A stretch of 64,000 bases of DNA. Source: Irpex lacteus (taxonomy: Eukaryota; Basidiomycota; Agaricomycetes; Polyporales; Irpicaceae). The stretch lies in assembly GCA_001986395.2 (NCBI GenBank), contig MQVO02000004.1, positions 1 through 64,000 on the forward strand, written 5' to 3'. Each line of letters opens with the position of its first letter. The stretch's first letter is position 1. The position numbers and the translations under genes were made by a program. Below, one piece after another: positions 11,008-22,561 of the stretch. The notes below the pieces were generated by a model. The model had not been told where the DNA came from and searched no databases. It saw nothing but the letters and a program-made list of their open reading frames with translations.

Positions 11008-12493
11008 CTAGAGCATCATCGAGCCAAACGCGTTCCCGCCGCCCACTGCAAGCGCAGCACTCGCACCGCGTCCACCCATGCCCATCCCGCTCAAACTTCC
11101 ACCGCCCATGCCCATCGCATACTCGTCCGCCCACTGCTGTCTCCTACCCATCGGCCCCGCGCCATTCAACACACTCGGCATCTCCTGTCCACTACTCCCC
11201 ACACTCCCCATACTCCCACTTCTCTCCCTCTTCGGCATACCTCCTCCCATAGCCATCCCAACACCAGCAGGCACAGGCGACTGCCCCGCGCTCCCCACAC
11301 TACTCGCGTCGTCGTCTTGTTGGTGGCCGTACATCGCCGGACCCCTTTGCTGCTGCTGAGGAGGGTACCCACCACGGGAGTACATGCCGTACCCCTGCGG
11401 GGCCCCGTGGCTGCTCTGGGGCGGGGTGAACTGCTGCTGGGCGTACGCGCCCTGTGCGGCGCCCCACTTCTGCTGCTGGGAAGGGCTGTCGTGCACGGCG
11501 GAGGGGAAGTACTGTGTCATGTGCGGGGGGTCGTACATGCTCGCCATCGCTGGGTTCTCGAAGCTGACGGCCTGGGGGCTCTGCACGATCATTGGGCTGG
11601 GGATACCGTTGCCGGCGGCGCCGCGGGGGATCATAGTCTGGAGGTGCAAGCCGTGGCCGGGGTGCTGGTGGTGCTGAGGGGCGATGTGGTGGGGGTGCTG
11701 GTGAGCGTGATGGACGTTGTGCGCGAAGGGCGGCTCCTCTTGCATGGGGTGGGCAGGAGGCATGCTGTTGCCGTAGGCAGCGTTGACGGGACCACCGTCC
11801 TCGTCGCCGTATTCGTCTTCGCCCTCCTCCTCGATCGGTCCAGCGCTGAGGATCTCGACTTCGCCGCTCATGATCATCTGGAAGCCTTCGCCACGGACGG
11901 GCTCGTCGATGCGGGGGAGACCAGCACGGTCGCGCCACTCGTTGAGTTCACGACGGAGGGCGTCGGATTCGAGCTTGAGGAGACGGAGCTCGCGGGCGGC
12001 AAGGAGACGATGACGGCGCGAGGCGTGGATGTGGGCGATGGAGCTGTTGACGATAGAGGACTTGCTGGGACGTCTGATCTGGGAGAGGTTAGGGAGCAGG
12101 GCGGCCAGGTCCTGCGTAGAACAAGGATACATTAACTCTACTTGTCCCACGGCAATAAGCGCATGATGGACTCACCAAGAAACGACCGTTCAAGGTCTCC
12201 CGACGGGCTCTCTCGACGGCGTTGTGTGTGGCCCTGCGCTCGGCGGTGTTGGCGCGACGGCTGGGCTTGCGCTTCTGGGCCTGGCCGGCAGCAGAGCTGG
12301 TGTTGGAGTTGGCGGGTGCGGAGGCGGCGTCTGGCTGCGTGTTCATAGATTCGGTCGGGGGCGGGAGAGACAGGGTCTGGACCTGGGACGGCGAGATAGG
12401 GGTGGAGGGGCCGTTGGACCCGTCTGCGGAGGACTGGGGGGACTGGGGAGCAGGGGAGGAAGAGGGAGAAGCGGCGGGGATGGACATTGCCAT
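11008..12493 (-). CDS. bHLH transcription factor
   Basis: Two exons (12493-12176 and 12111-11008) give 473 aa. The start is the ATG of MAMSIP, after which a Ser/Pro-rich N-terminus runs to about residue 80. The basic region ERRATHNAVERARRETLNGR carries the H-E-R residues typical of class B factors that bind CACGTG. Helix 1 continues across the intron as DLAALLPNL, then a loop (RRPSKSS) and helix 2 (IVNSSIAHI). A leucine-rich coiled segment (LLKLESDALRRELNEW) suggests a zipper and dimerisation. The C-terminal half is disordered, rich in His, Gln and Gly. Nuclear regulator; targets unknown. The opposite strand has a long open frame that is only a shadow. Confidence 0.9.
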
Positions 12494-13732
12494 TGTACAG
12501 GGTGTATGCGGGTTAGGAAAAGAATATAATGATAAGGGTGAGGGTGCGTGAGTGGGTGCGTGTGAGCTTGAGAGATCTACAGAAGGGGTTTTGCGTGTAG
12601 ACGGGAGGTGCAAAAGTCGGGTCGCGATCCTAGAAGGTTCAGCGGGGTCCGAGATTTGGTTGGAGAGAGAGGTCGTGTGAGGAGAAGGCGGGTGTGATAA
12701 GGCCAGTCGCGAGTCGAGACTCAAGCGTACGGCTGTTGGAGTTGTTGTTGGTGGGGTGGTTGTGTCTGCTGAGGAGAGATGGGTTGGTTGGTTGTGCGGA
12801 TATCTTTACTTGCAGGTCGTGGATGGGGCGGAAAGGGTGTGTGCCGGCAAGGGTCGCGAGATCTGCTCGACGGGGGCCACAGCGTCAGAAAAAGAGCAAT
12901 AATTAGCAGAAAATTGAGACGACGCACTCCAGGCGGTATCCTTGTTGACGGCGAGGGGTTGGCGGGAGGGAGGTGCAAGAAGAGTGGGGGGGAGGGGAGG
13001 GGGCGGGGAGTGAGGCTACTCCGTCAGAGACCGAGGACCATGTACAGTTGGGAGGAGGAACGGGGGGTGAAAGCCAGCCAGGCGACAACACTCGCACAGA
13101 TAAAAACAACTCCCAGTATGGAAGGTCACACCCCCCCTTATCAGGCAATATTCGTAATCGAACAACCCCATCAAATGCCCCCATCCCTGATGGTCACCCC
13201 TGTCACCGTCACGCCGTCGTACCGGCCCTCTCGGTCGATCTCGCTCCCAGCTCTCCTCTCTCGAGCTCGGGGCCTCCGCTGTCCCAGACGGTCCCGAGCT
13301 TCTTCTCCCCGCAACGCCCTTCTCTGCGAGCAATGGAGGGCACGGTGGGCGGAGTGGGAGCGACGGCGGCGTGACGATGGAGAGGGCCGTGCGTCTATGT
13401 TGGAAATCATGAGACAGATGACCCAGGGCCTGACGCTTCCATCCCCCTTTTCTCCCGACACTGGCCATCTCCGTTGTCACTCGTAGCCGCGTAAGCTCGC
13501 TGACTAGTCCCGTGGCCACTAACCACAACGACAACGACGACGACGACAAGATACTGACGATGAGACAACTGCCAGTGTTGTGGCTCTGCTCGTCGTCCGA
13601 AGCTCATCAACACGCAATGATCCCAAGCGAGTCCACACCTCTCTTCGATCTCCCATTCGTCCCTGCAATCCCAGTCTACTTTCGATTGACTTTCGCCATC
13701 ATCACTGTACTTTGCCCGAGTCGTCCCCGGAT
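12494..13732. other. bHLH upstream region, no gene seen
   Basis: Upstream sequence of the leftward bHLH gene. It holds a pyrimidine-rich tract on the - strand (about 12540-12740) and a G-rich run at 12970-13010. No open frame here has a convincing start or motif. Confidence 0.4.
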
Positions 13733-15009
13733 TACGGTTGCCCAGCAGGGCCAGGTCTAATGTTCAGCTCCCAAGGTCAAGTTCTTCGTTTGTTTTCATC
13801 AGTTTCACCTTGTCCGAGCCCCGTCCGACCTCTAAGCGAACCAGATTGCAGCCAGGATCTGCTTACGTAATCATCCCGATGCGTCTGGTACCTAGATCAA
13901 GCGCTCGATAACTGTAGACAACGGTGCTCGTCGTGTTCGACGATGAGCGCGGCTTGTGAGTATACCCCTCCGTTCCGCTTAGTTTCTCTTGATTCTTTTG
14001 TATAGTAGAGTATTAGTATCTGTAGCATACTACTATTTAGCCTGATCAATAAAATAGTGACTCGATCGTGCACAAGAGCATGATCTATGGGTGGAAACAT
14101 GGGTTCATTTACTACTAACCTAAGTGCTCTACAGCCCCCGCACGCATGGGGCACAAAAGGTAAGCTCAGAGTCATGATAATTGCACTTATATGACCTTAA
14201 TATAGAGGATAGATTGAGAGTAGATGAAGCATCCAACTGCACAGACGCAGTGGATGACCAGAAGTGAGTGAACTGACATGAGTTGCTCACCGTTGTACCG
14301 GCCTAACCTAAGTGCATTATCATATTCCTGTAGCTACGTGCAGCTCATCTCGTCTCCATATAAGGCCTCAGGTAGAGTATTTTTATGGCGCTGACTACGA
14401 TTTCGAGCTTACCTTTTTGTCGCTCTTTCATGTAGGGACTTGTAGAACACCGCGGGTGACTAGGTAGTAAACTTGTTATTTCTTCGCTCTGCAGACGTTG
14501 TCGACCCCATAGCATAGTGTACAGAGGTAGCGGTGACGTAGAAATATATACACAGTTACATGAATATGTATACTATATTATTCAGACATTGAAATGGGGC
14601 CGCAGCGTCTGCATTGTATGTGGCCAGCGAGTTGATACTTGGGGAGGAGGACGAGATCGAAAGCCCCATACAAGATTGAGTCACTATTTTATTGATCAGG
14701 CTAGATAGTCATATTCTATAGATACTAATACTTTTACCATACAAAAGAATCAAAAGAAACGAGGCGGAACGGAGGGATATACTCACAAGCCGCGCTCATC
14801 GTCGAACACGACGAGCACCGTTATCTACAGTTATCGAGCGCTTGATCTAGGTACCAGACGCATCGGGATGATTACGTAAGCAGATCCTGGCTGCAATCTG
14901 GTTCGCTTAGAGGTCGGACGGGGCTCGGACAAGGTGAAACTGATGAAAACAAACGAAGAACTTGACCTTGGGAGCTGAACATTAGACCTGACCCTGCTGG
15001 GCAACCGTA
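13733..15009. repeat. Large inverted repeat (foldback), arms about 335 bp
   Basis: The segment 13733-14067 recurs in reverse complement at 14674-15009 with only scattered mismatches, around a spacer of about 600 bp. Matching landmarks include CCAGGTCTAATGTTCAG near the outer ends and AGCCTGATCAATAAAATAGT near the inner ends. The spacer shows no gene. It could be a foldback/MITE-like element or a local inverted duplication; a transcript would form a long hairpin. Confidence 0.85.
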
Positions 15010-16447
15010 CGGATACAGTTCCTCCTCCCTCCCAAAGTTTCGTCACTTCCATCTTCTCGTCCAGCTGACTTCCGCCTTACAATCTTCTTGCTCCTACATA
15101 CTTGTCCAAGTCTCGTATACATACATATCCGAATTCCAGTCATTTGTGCGCGTCACCCTTAGAAAGACTCCGGTCCAACCAACCGCCAGATAAACACCCA
15201 TGGCCAATCAGCCACACAGATATCGACAGTTCTCGTCGCCCTCTTCTCTCCTGCCCTGGCATCTGAATCTGAGCTAAAGATCCACCCATATTCAATATTC
15301 AACATTCAGTGATCATCCATCATTCATTCGTGTCTTCCACTTGTCACAATCCGTCTCCTCTCGTATCTACGTAGATCCCCCGGATCCTCCTTCTCCTTCC
15401 GTAAGTACTGCAATTACACCTTACAATTCTAGATCTGTGCCGTATACAATACACCCAATAATTCACGTACGCGTTCGCCTTACGATCCGCCGTACGCGTG
15501 AAGATCTTACCAACCTGTCTACTTGGCTACGACCGCACACGAGGCAATCCCGCTCATCGTCGCCATGTCACCCTCTTCCTCCTCACTTCCCTTCTCGTTT
15601 TTTTCACGTCCTGATATTTACGCACTTGCACGAGTCGCAACTCAAACCCGAACTGACGTGACCACCTGAACTCAGATCCCGCCAGAGTATTCAACTCCAG
15701 ACACCCAGCGAGCGTACGCGTCGACATGTCGAGATGAGCTTGCGCCATCGTCTCGTTGGCTCGCGCCTCCTCCCTCTTGCAATTTTCTCGCCTTTTCTCA
15801 TTTTTCAACTCGATATTCACTCACTGACAGCCCGCCTGATGAACAGACCCTGTCAATCACTCGATAACTCGAGCTCGACCTTCGACGTTCGGGATGCTGC
15901 GCCTTGGTGGCGTCGTCGGTCCGTCCCCGGTTTGATAGCTAGAAGAACGCCACCGAGTCACCGGGTACTCGACGTCCCGACGCCCGACGTAGTACGTGCC
16001 AATTCGACAATTCGTCCCGAGTTCTTGACTCTTCTGCTGCAGTACAGTCGAGTTGTCTGGATAGTAGCTCGAGCTCGTCTGGATACTTATCGATTATCCT
16101 GTGTCGGCGGCGACGGTGGCTCGTGGACGAGCAATTGGGGTTGGGATGGAATGCGGACGTCGGGATTCCTTGAGCACTCAGTGCTCGTGGAACTTCGTCG
16201 TCTGCCTCCACCTCGACTTCTCGACACCCGACTGTACTTCGAGCTCGAGTATATGCGCGTAAATACGCCCTCAAGTCCACTGACCCTACACACCTCCATG
16301 CACACCAGGGCACAGACACAATCACACCATATCATCTTCAATAACGCATCCCGTACGTCACCCCGTCGATCCCTCACCATCACATCAAATCACACATCAC
16401 TCACTCTAAACCTCGTATCTCCCAGTTCTGCTGCGAGACCATCACCT
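15010..16447. other. Gene-poor stretch, no supported gene
   Basis: Pyrimidine-rich and cut by frequent stops. A short frame starting MANQPHRYRQF at about 15200 and several splice-like signals (for example CCGTAAGTACTG near 15398) hint at a decayed or non-coding transcript, but no product can be assembled. Confidence 0.35.
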
Positions 16448-16580
16448 CGTGGCTATCAAACATCTACTAGTCACTAGTTACTAGTTGCGAGTCGTGGCTA
16501 TCAAACAGCTACTAGTTATTGGTCGTGGTTATCAAACACCTACTAGTCGGGGCTGTCAAGCAACTGCTGGTTGTGAGTCG
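16448..16580. repeat. Short tandem repeat, about 4 copies
   Basis: Four degenerate copies of a unit near GTGGCTATCAAACA plus CTACTAGT, spaced about 30-50 bp. No gene association is visible. Confidence 0.7.
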
Positions 16581-17407
16581 ACGGCACGCATCACGCATCG
16601 AGGAACCTAAAACGTGAATCTCCTCCGTTACTGTTGTCCTCGACAGATGCGAACTATCTTAGGTTTGCAATTCTGGGATACGCGACAATTTGGACTTGAG
16701 GAGTGTGCGAGCGTCGGACGGAGAGCCGTAGCTGTGATTATGGAAGTATCCCGTGGGTAGTTGCGCATTTTCAACGATATCTGTGCGCATATACTCACTC
16801 GCTTTCTCCTCTCCGTCTCATGTCTCAGGAGTTTACTGGCACCAGCTTTCAATCGGTACGTCCTTATACTAACCACTTTACTCTTCAAATAGCATCGGTG
16901 TGTCATGTATGCACTCTCCCTCCAAACTAGGACGCAATTGAATATTGAACCATCAGAACCGCTCAATCACCTTATCGCAACATGTCATTGACGACCCTAG
17001 GTTCATCGCCCGCCACACAACCAATCATACGGATTCGAAAAAGTAATGCTTATCTCTGTCTGTTATCTTCCCTCTCCTCTCCTCGTCCTGTTCCGCCGAG
17101 TAGTTGTTTATCAACTGGAGTGCCGCCTCCTGACCATCGTTCGGCCGTGGTCTCAGTTCTCGCAACGTCAAATAAACGGCCGGTATGTACTTTGACGTGG
17201 TTCTTGTCTCCCGAGCAATCAGTATACAGGTACGTGATTATATGCGGTTCTTCTACTTGCGTATAATCAAAACAGCATTTACCGCTTTACTAACTCGACT
17301 TTCGTTTGGAAAGGTGATACGTCCGTCTGTGGTCGTTATGGTGATATTACACCTCTCTTCTCCTGCTGTTCACGCCGAGCGAACCGTCCAGCCCTCTTTC
17401 ACTTCGC

Positions 17408-18167
17408 CCTTCCGCTCCAAAGCTCTCGACGACACCCCCGACGAGGCTTCCCTGGTACCCTCAAGCCAGGCACTGTACATTTCATTGTATGACGTTACGA
17501 TAGTCAAACCGCCTGGCTCAGAAGGTCGTGGTATCCGAGTCATGACAGAGCCGTTTTCTTTCATTATGGCCTTCCGCTCCGCACATCTCAACGACTCGCC
17601 CGACGTGGCTTCTACGACTCTATAGCTAGGCCCAGCACGTTCCGTCGCATGACGCACTTTAGAACCCGCCCAGCCCATCGAAGCTCACGGCACTGAAGTG
17701 AAGTGAAGGCACGAACACAAAGAATTGGCCGGACATTTTCAAAGGGTGTGAGAAGGTGAGTCTCATGTCGTCATATGCCCAGTCATATTGCAAGGTACGT
17801 ATCAACAGTATGAGCTTCACATATAGTTCTACTCTAACACAGGACTCTAACACTGTTACTATGCATCGAGCTCAATCTCCTTTCATACACCGAGTCTCCT
17901 GTGCAACTTGGATCTCAGCTGCTTCGTCTTCCTCTCCAAAGCTCTCGACGACTCGCCCGGCGGGGCTTCTGCGACTGCATACGATGGCTAGGTACGACAC
18001 GTTTTGTCGTATGACGTCTCATCAAACACGCCTCCCACCAACAATGCTTCGAAGCCTCCGGTATTGCAGTAAAGTGAAGGCACGAACACGAAGAATTCAC
18101 CGAACATTTCCAAAATTCGTGAGAATGCTAGCTCTCGTGTCGTCAGATTCCCGGTCACGCGTTGTAT
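17408..18167. repeat. Direct repeat of a decayed coding-like segment
   Basis: A segment starting CTTCCNCTCCAAAGCTCTC recurs: partial at 17408-17460, longer at 17571-17798 and 17927-18167. The longer two share the run GTGAAGGCACGAACAC and a block ending near TCATGTCGTCA. One frame reads KALDDSPGGASA-like text with stops, so this looks like a small tandem duplication of a degenerate exon. Family unknown. Confidence 0.6.
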
Positions 18168-21100
18168 GTTTCATTTCGTAGAAGCTTCACATCCGACATT
18201 ACTGCAGGAATTTACGAGCTGACTCGAAAATTCAGCTCTCCGTCGTTCATCGCCACTGGAGAACGCGATATACAGGAAGTCATGTCGACAGGGGTTTGTC
18301 GGCCTCGGGACGGCGGTGACGACTACTGCTTCTTCCGAGCCGACCTCGATCTCTTTGAGAGTATGTACCACCACATCTCGGAGCCTTAACATACTTTACG
18401 ATACAGGAGCTCAACGTTCAGGAGCTGTGGAGCGTAGGCGTTCTAGTACAACCGGCACCGGTCAACTTACAGTCAGATCAACCGTTGGCGGTGCTCGGGA
18501 GACGGTGCACGGTAGTCGCTTTGTGAAAGTCACCGGAGGATTTGCGATGGAACGACTCTCGAGAAGGCACGCTTTGTTGGAACCGCCGGCGATTCTATGA
18601 TTCTTTGCAAAGGGGCTGAGGTGGGTTCTTCAAACTGTGGGTTTGTGGGTGCGCTGCGGCTGCGGCGTGCGGCATTCAACTCTTGCACTTCGCGGTACGC
18701 AGCAGAAATAATCGATCGACGATGACGCACTCATGTACAGTGTACTCTTTGTTTATAGCGCGGTTGCGTAGCTTGACGGGGACGTTCACCACAAGTATGG
18801 GGCTGGTGCATACCACAGTCAATCCACGCCACACTGCACCCACACAAGTTCGGCACGATCCGAATGGGAAATGCCGGACCGACTTTATCCCGATGAGGCA
18901 GTGATGCGCCTTCTTCATAACAGACGACCACAAACGCCACAAGCTACGGCACACCAACTGAACAGGCAAGTATACCCACATCGGGTAGTCGGTCGTGCTC
19001 AACTTCCGACGTTGACAATCATTCATCAGCCCTTCCATCTCAGTTGCTTCAATCATCCACAACACCCAACTTCGAACCTGCGTACGCAGCAAGAGCGTGA
19101 CAGGACTTTGCGCAGCCGGAGCAGTGAATTGTCAGCTGGTCACGCTACTACGGTCCCGCAGGTTTGTCGGAATTAGGAGCTGGACGTGACGAAAAACGTG
19201 CAACGGAGTGCTTGATGGATGTATCGCGCCGAAGCGTCAAGACGTCGTCACGGTCTCGGGAGGAGTAGTATCTCGGTCACGCTTCCGTACGAGGCCGTTC
19301 AAGATGAGTTGCGTCTGCGAAGAAACATCGGGGTATAGCCAAAAGAAGAAAGTGTAAAGTACGTTACGCGTAAGCGGAATCTCAGACGTTGACTGATGGA
19401 ATAAGCTATTGATTAAGAAAGTTAGATCGACCGATACCACGAGTACATGACGCTTGCAAATGCAGGATCTTGTGGTCCGCCCACATGAGCTCCTCTCATA
19501 TCATGCACCGTCACTTTGAGTGCCCGCCCCTTACACGTGTCCGAGACAAACGAGGTCATGCCTGGAAGAACCAGGGTGGACGTTTCGGGGACAATGAGTA
19601 TCGTGAAGGCGAGTCATTTTGGTGTTCTCGACGGGCGCGTCAAATATTGAACTCGTATTTGCGCTAGAAGGCGATGTCCACGCCTCTGCTCTGAAATAAT
19701 AACGTTACCTCTGACCTTCCACCATGCGCTGCCTTTTGGTATGACGGTCTCGACACAGCCTAGCAAACCCGTTTAGGTCCCTCACACGATGCACCATGTC
19801 GAATAGTACGGATGATCACAAGCTTCGGCCTTCTTCCGAACACTCACAACATTGCTCACATAGACTCGAGGTCGAGATAGCCCAATTATGCAGCTTCCAG
19901 ATCTGAAGGATCGAAGAATAGCGTCGTCAAGACTCAGGCCTTCCGGGCGTCCGGCTCACCGTCTTCACCCCAGAGTACGCCCATGACAGAGTTCATGGAT
20001 ATTCACGTTGGCACGCGCTTCGAACGCCCGAAAATCCATGTGGAGGATCCTTCCTTAGGACCTGACCTCGATCTAATCATAATTACTGTGTTAGAAGCTT
20101 CTCACGGGTGAGTGAGTATGTGCGATAAGACCCGCCGCTCATGAACTATCGATCAAAACTTCAGATGATTCGAAGCTTTGCGAAGATGTCCTCGTATCGT
20201 CAAGCTCTTCTATCCTGATATATAGACTCAGTAAGCGTTCAAACTCTCAAAGTTTTGCTTATGCACGCGGTGATAGACACAGAAGCATGACTCTGAACAC
20301 GGCGAGCTACGGCTAGAAAGTGCTCGCTCTATTTGTGTGTATGATATCCTTGCCATCTCCGGCAATGTCGAGCACTAAGATACCCTTTGGCAACGTCTGA
20401 GAACAACGACTTCACGTGCGTACGTATACTCCCGGCTTCATGCGGGTATCCCTTCCCCGTACGCTGATTGTTTTACTTCTAGTCTCTTTGGTTTGAAGGC
20501 ATACTTGGCGGTCATATCAGAAACGACACAACACGTCAGGACGTGATTACACCAGGGACCATAGCATATAAACGGGGATGTCGGGAGTCACGTTGCTTCT
20601 CTAGGTGCTAGGTAGTCAAATTACGAGGTTTGTACGACTCACCTGAGGCCGAAGACTGGTACTTCTGAAGATCTAACGTCCTCGGAGGTTAGCCCTCCGG
20701 TCGCACGCCACGATTGCGACTTTCGAGACGGTATCAATTAAACAGTAGACATCGAGCGTTCATCCATATCATCAACCCTCGCTGTGCACAGACGTCAAAC
20801 AACTTTGGAAAGTAGGCGTCGTGTCATTTGCCATGGGTGAAAGATGTTCTGTATCATTGGCGACGAACGGTCCCCTGCTGAAGTCGATTTAGGTTCGACT
20901 TTGGAGAGTGGCCGTTCTAGTCATGATTCCGAAAGCAGTGGTGAGCTGTTTTCCATGTCGAATTCACAGTATGTATATATGCTACGATGTCCTATTCTCG
21001 CTTACAGGCTTCGTAATCGTTGCAGACGAGTCCTTATCGCAACCCAGAGCACAGCTTACTACGACTGGACTGATTCTTTGATCCGTCAGTATACCATCAC

Positions 21101-22561
21101 CGACATAGAGGTCGAATCAAATCCCTATCTCAAGTTTCATCTCCATGAAAGTCGGAGTCCTGGTTACGGTGGCAGAGTGAGGTGAGGGCATCATTTATCA
21201 TCGACAAACGGTTACATCAGCCCTCGCTGTGCTCTACTGCTGATAAGTACCGTAGGTGCGGCTCGTTCCATGGCCGAGGGTATAATCATGTCTCGGACCA
21301 AACCTCTTGCTATTTGAAGAAGGTGAAGGGCGAGTTTCTTCAGCGGTGAATGGTGTGTGCAGTCGTCGTTCGAGTATTGCCTACGTGTAAGTAATTTTAT
21401 GACTTACGAGCCCTATTTTCACGCCGCTTAGGTTGATCGTGCCAGTTTTACAAGGCTTCCATATGGAGGTCGGGGATGGTCAAGTTACTCAGGGAATATT
21501 CCTGTCCTTACCGGTCTCCCGCGGACCACCTCTTTCGCCTTCCGTATCCCGGCGCGATACAAAGCAAACAACGGATCGACGTCCAATCATATCGTTCCAG
21601 TTTTCTCGCACACGGCAATTTGTGTTTCTTGTCGAGCACTTCAGGCTTGAAGGCGTCATCACTTACCCCGCAAAAACGACCCTATCAAACATCAGCTGTC
21701 AATGTGAACGATTCGTTGCGCGGGTCTATCGTCGTGTTACGGCCATCACACTAAGTATACGACATCTGCCTTCGGTGCTCACCGCTAACTCCATGGATCA
21801 AAACGTTTCCATCCGTCGTGCGAATGATCTACACCGTGACGCATCTCTCTCATGCGACACATTTCATTTACAGCGACTGAGCGAAAATGCACTCATTTCT
21901 CGATCACACAGAGCATTTTGATGCAACATCAACGTCTGGCAATGCATGTGACTGGCAGGAGTTGGCGTTCGTGATCTGTTGGAGGCTACACAACCCCTGG
22001 ACGTCGAAAGATGTCACCGGGATCCTTTAAGGTGTTCATTGCCCTATTTTAACCCCCATTGACGTTATTACCACATCGTGTGGCGCGCAAATTCGGTGCA
22101 CCAAGCGGTCGGGAAGGTTAGTGTTGATTCTCTTACCCCTCCGCGGCCATTATTGAGGGCAGTGACTCACGCTTTGCGTGTTCATCATTGTGGCTGGACA
22201 CAACGCTAGCCTTCAAGTACGCACGGCTTGACGAGCCAAACCTGATGATCTTAACGTTCACTTATGCACACTGTTCAATGTGCGTGTTCAGTATTCCAAA
22301 GAGGAAGAGGAATAGTTGTAATGTAATAAATCGTTGATCGTCATAAATTACAAACATTTTTGCTAGCTGTACGCAACCCAAGTCAGTCTTATAAATTACA
22401 CGCGAAGCTTAATTTATGTCCCAGTACAACACAAAACGAGCCAAGGGAGGAACACACAACACCCAGCGGCCAAGTTACCAAATGCGTACGACTCGACCGA
22501 AATAAATAGTACAATCCCACCGAGTTCTTGTATAAATAGTGTGAGTCCCCTGTAATGTTAG
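18168..22561. other. Gene-poor stretch with possible decayed exons
   Basis: Isolated protein-like stretches exist, such as GIYELTRKFSSPSFIATGER near 18200, VEDPSLGPDLDLIIITVLEA near 20050 and RNRCRRVLIATQSTAYYDW near 21020. Flanking splice sites do not join them into an open product. I see no RNA gene or recognised repeat. Confidence 0.35.

Noticed and set aside
10969..12135. 388-codon open frame on the + strand
   Set aside because: It is the antisense shadow of the bHLH gene's GC-biased, repetitive second exon, with no splice logic or motif of its own.
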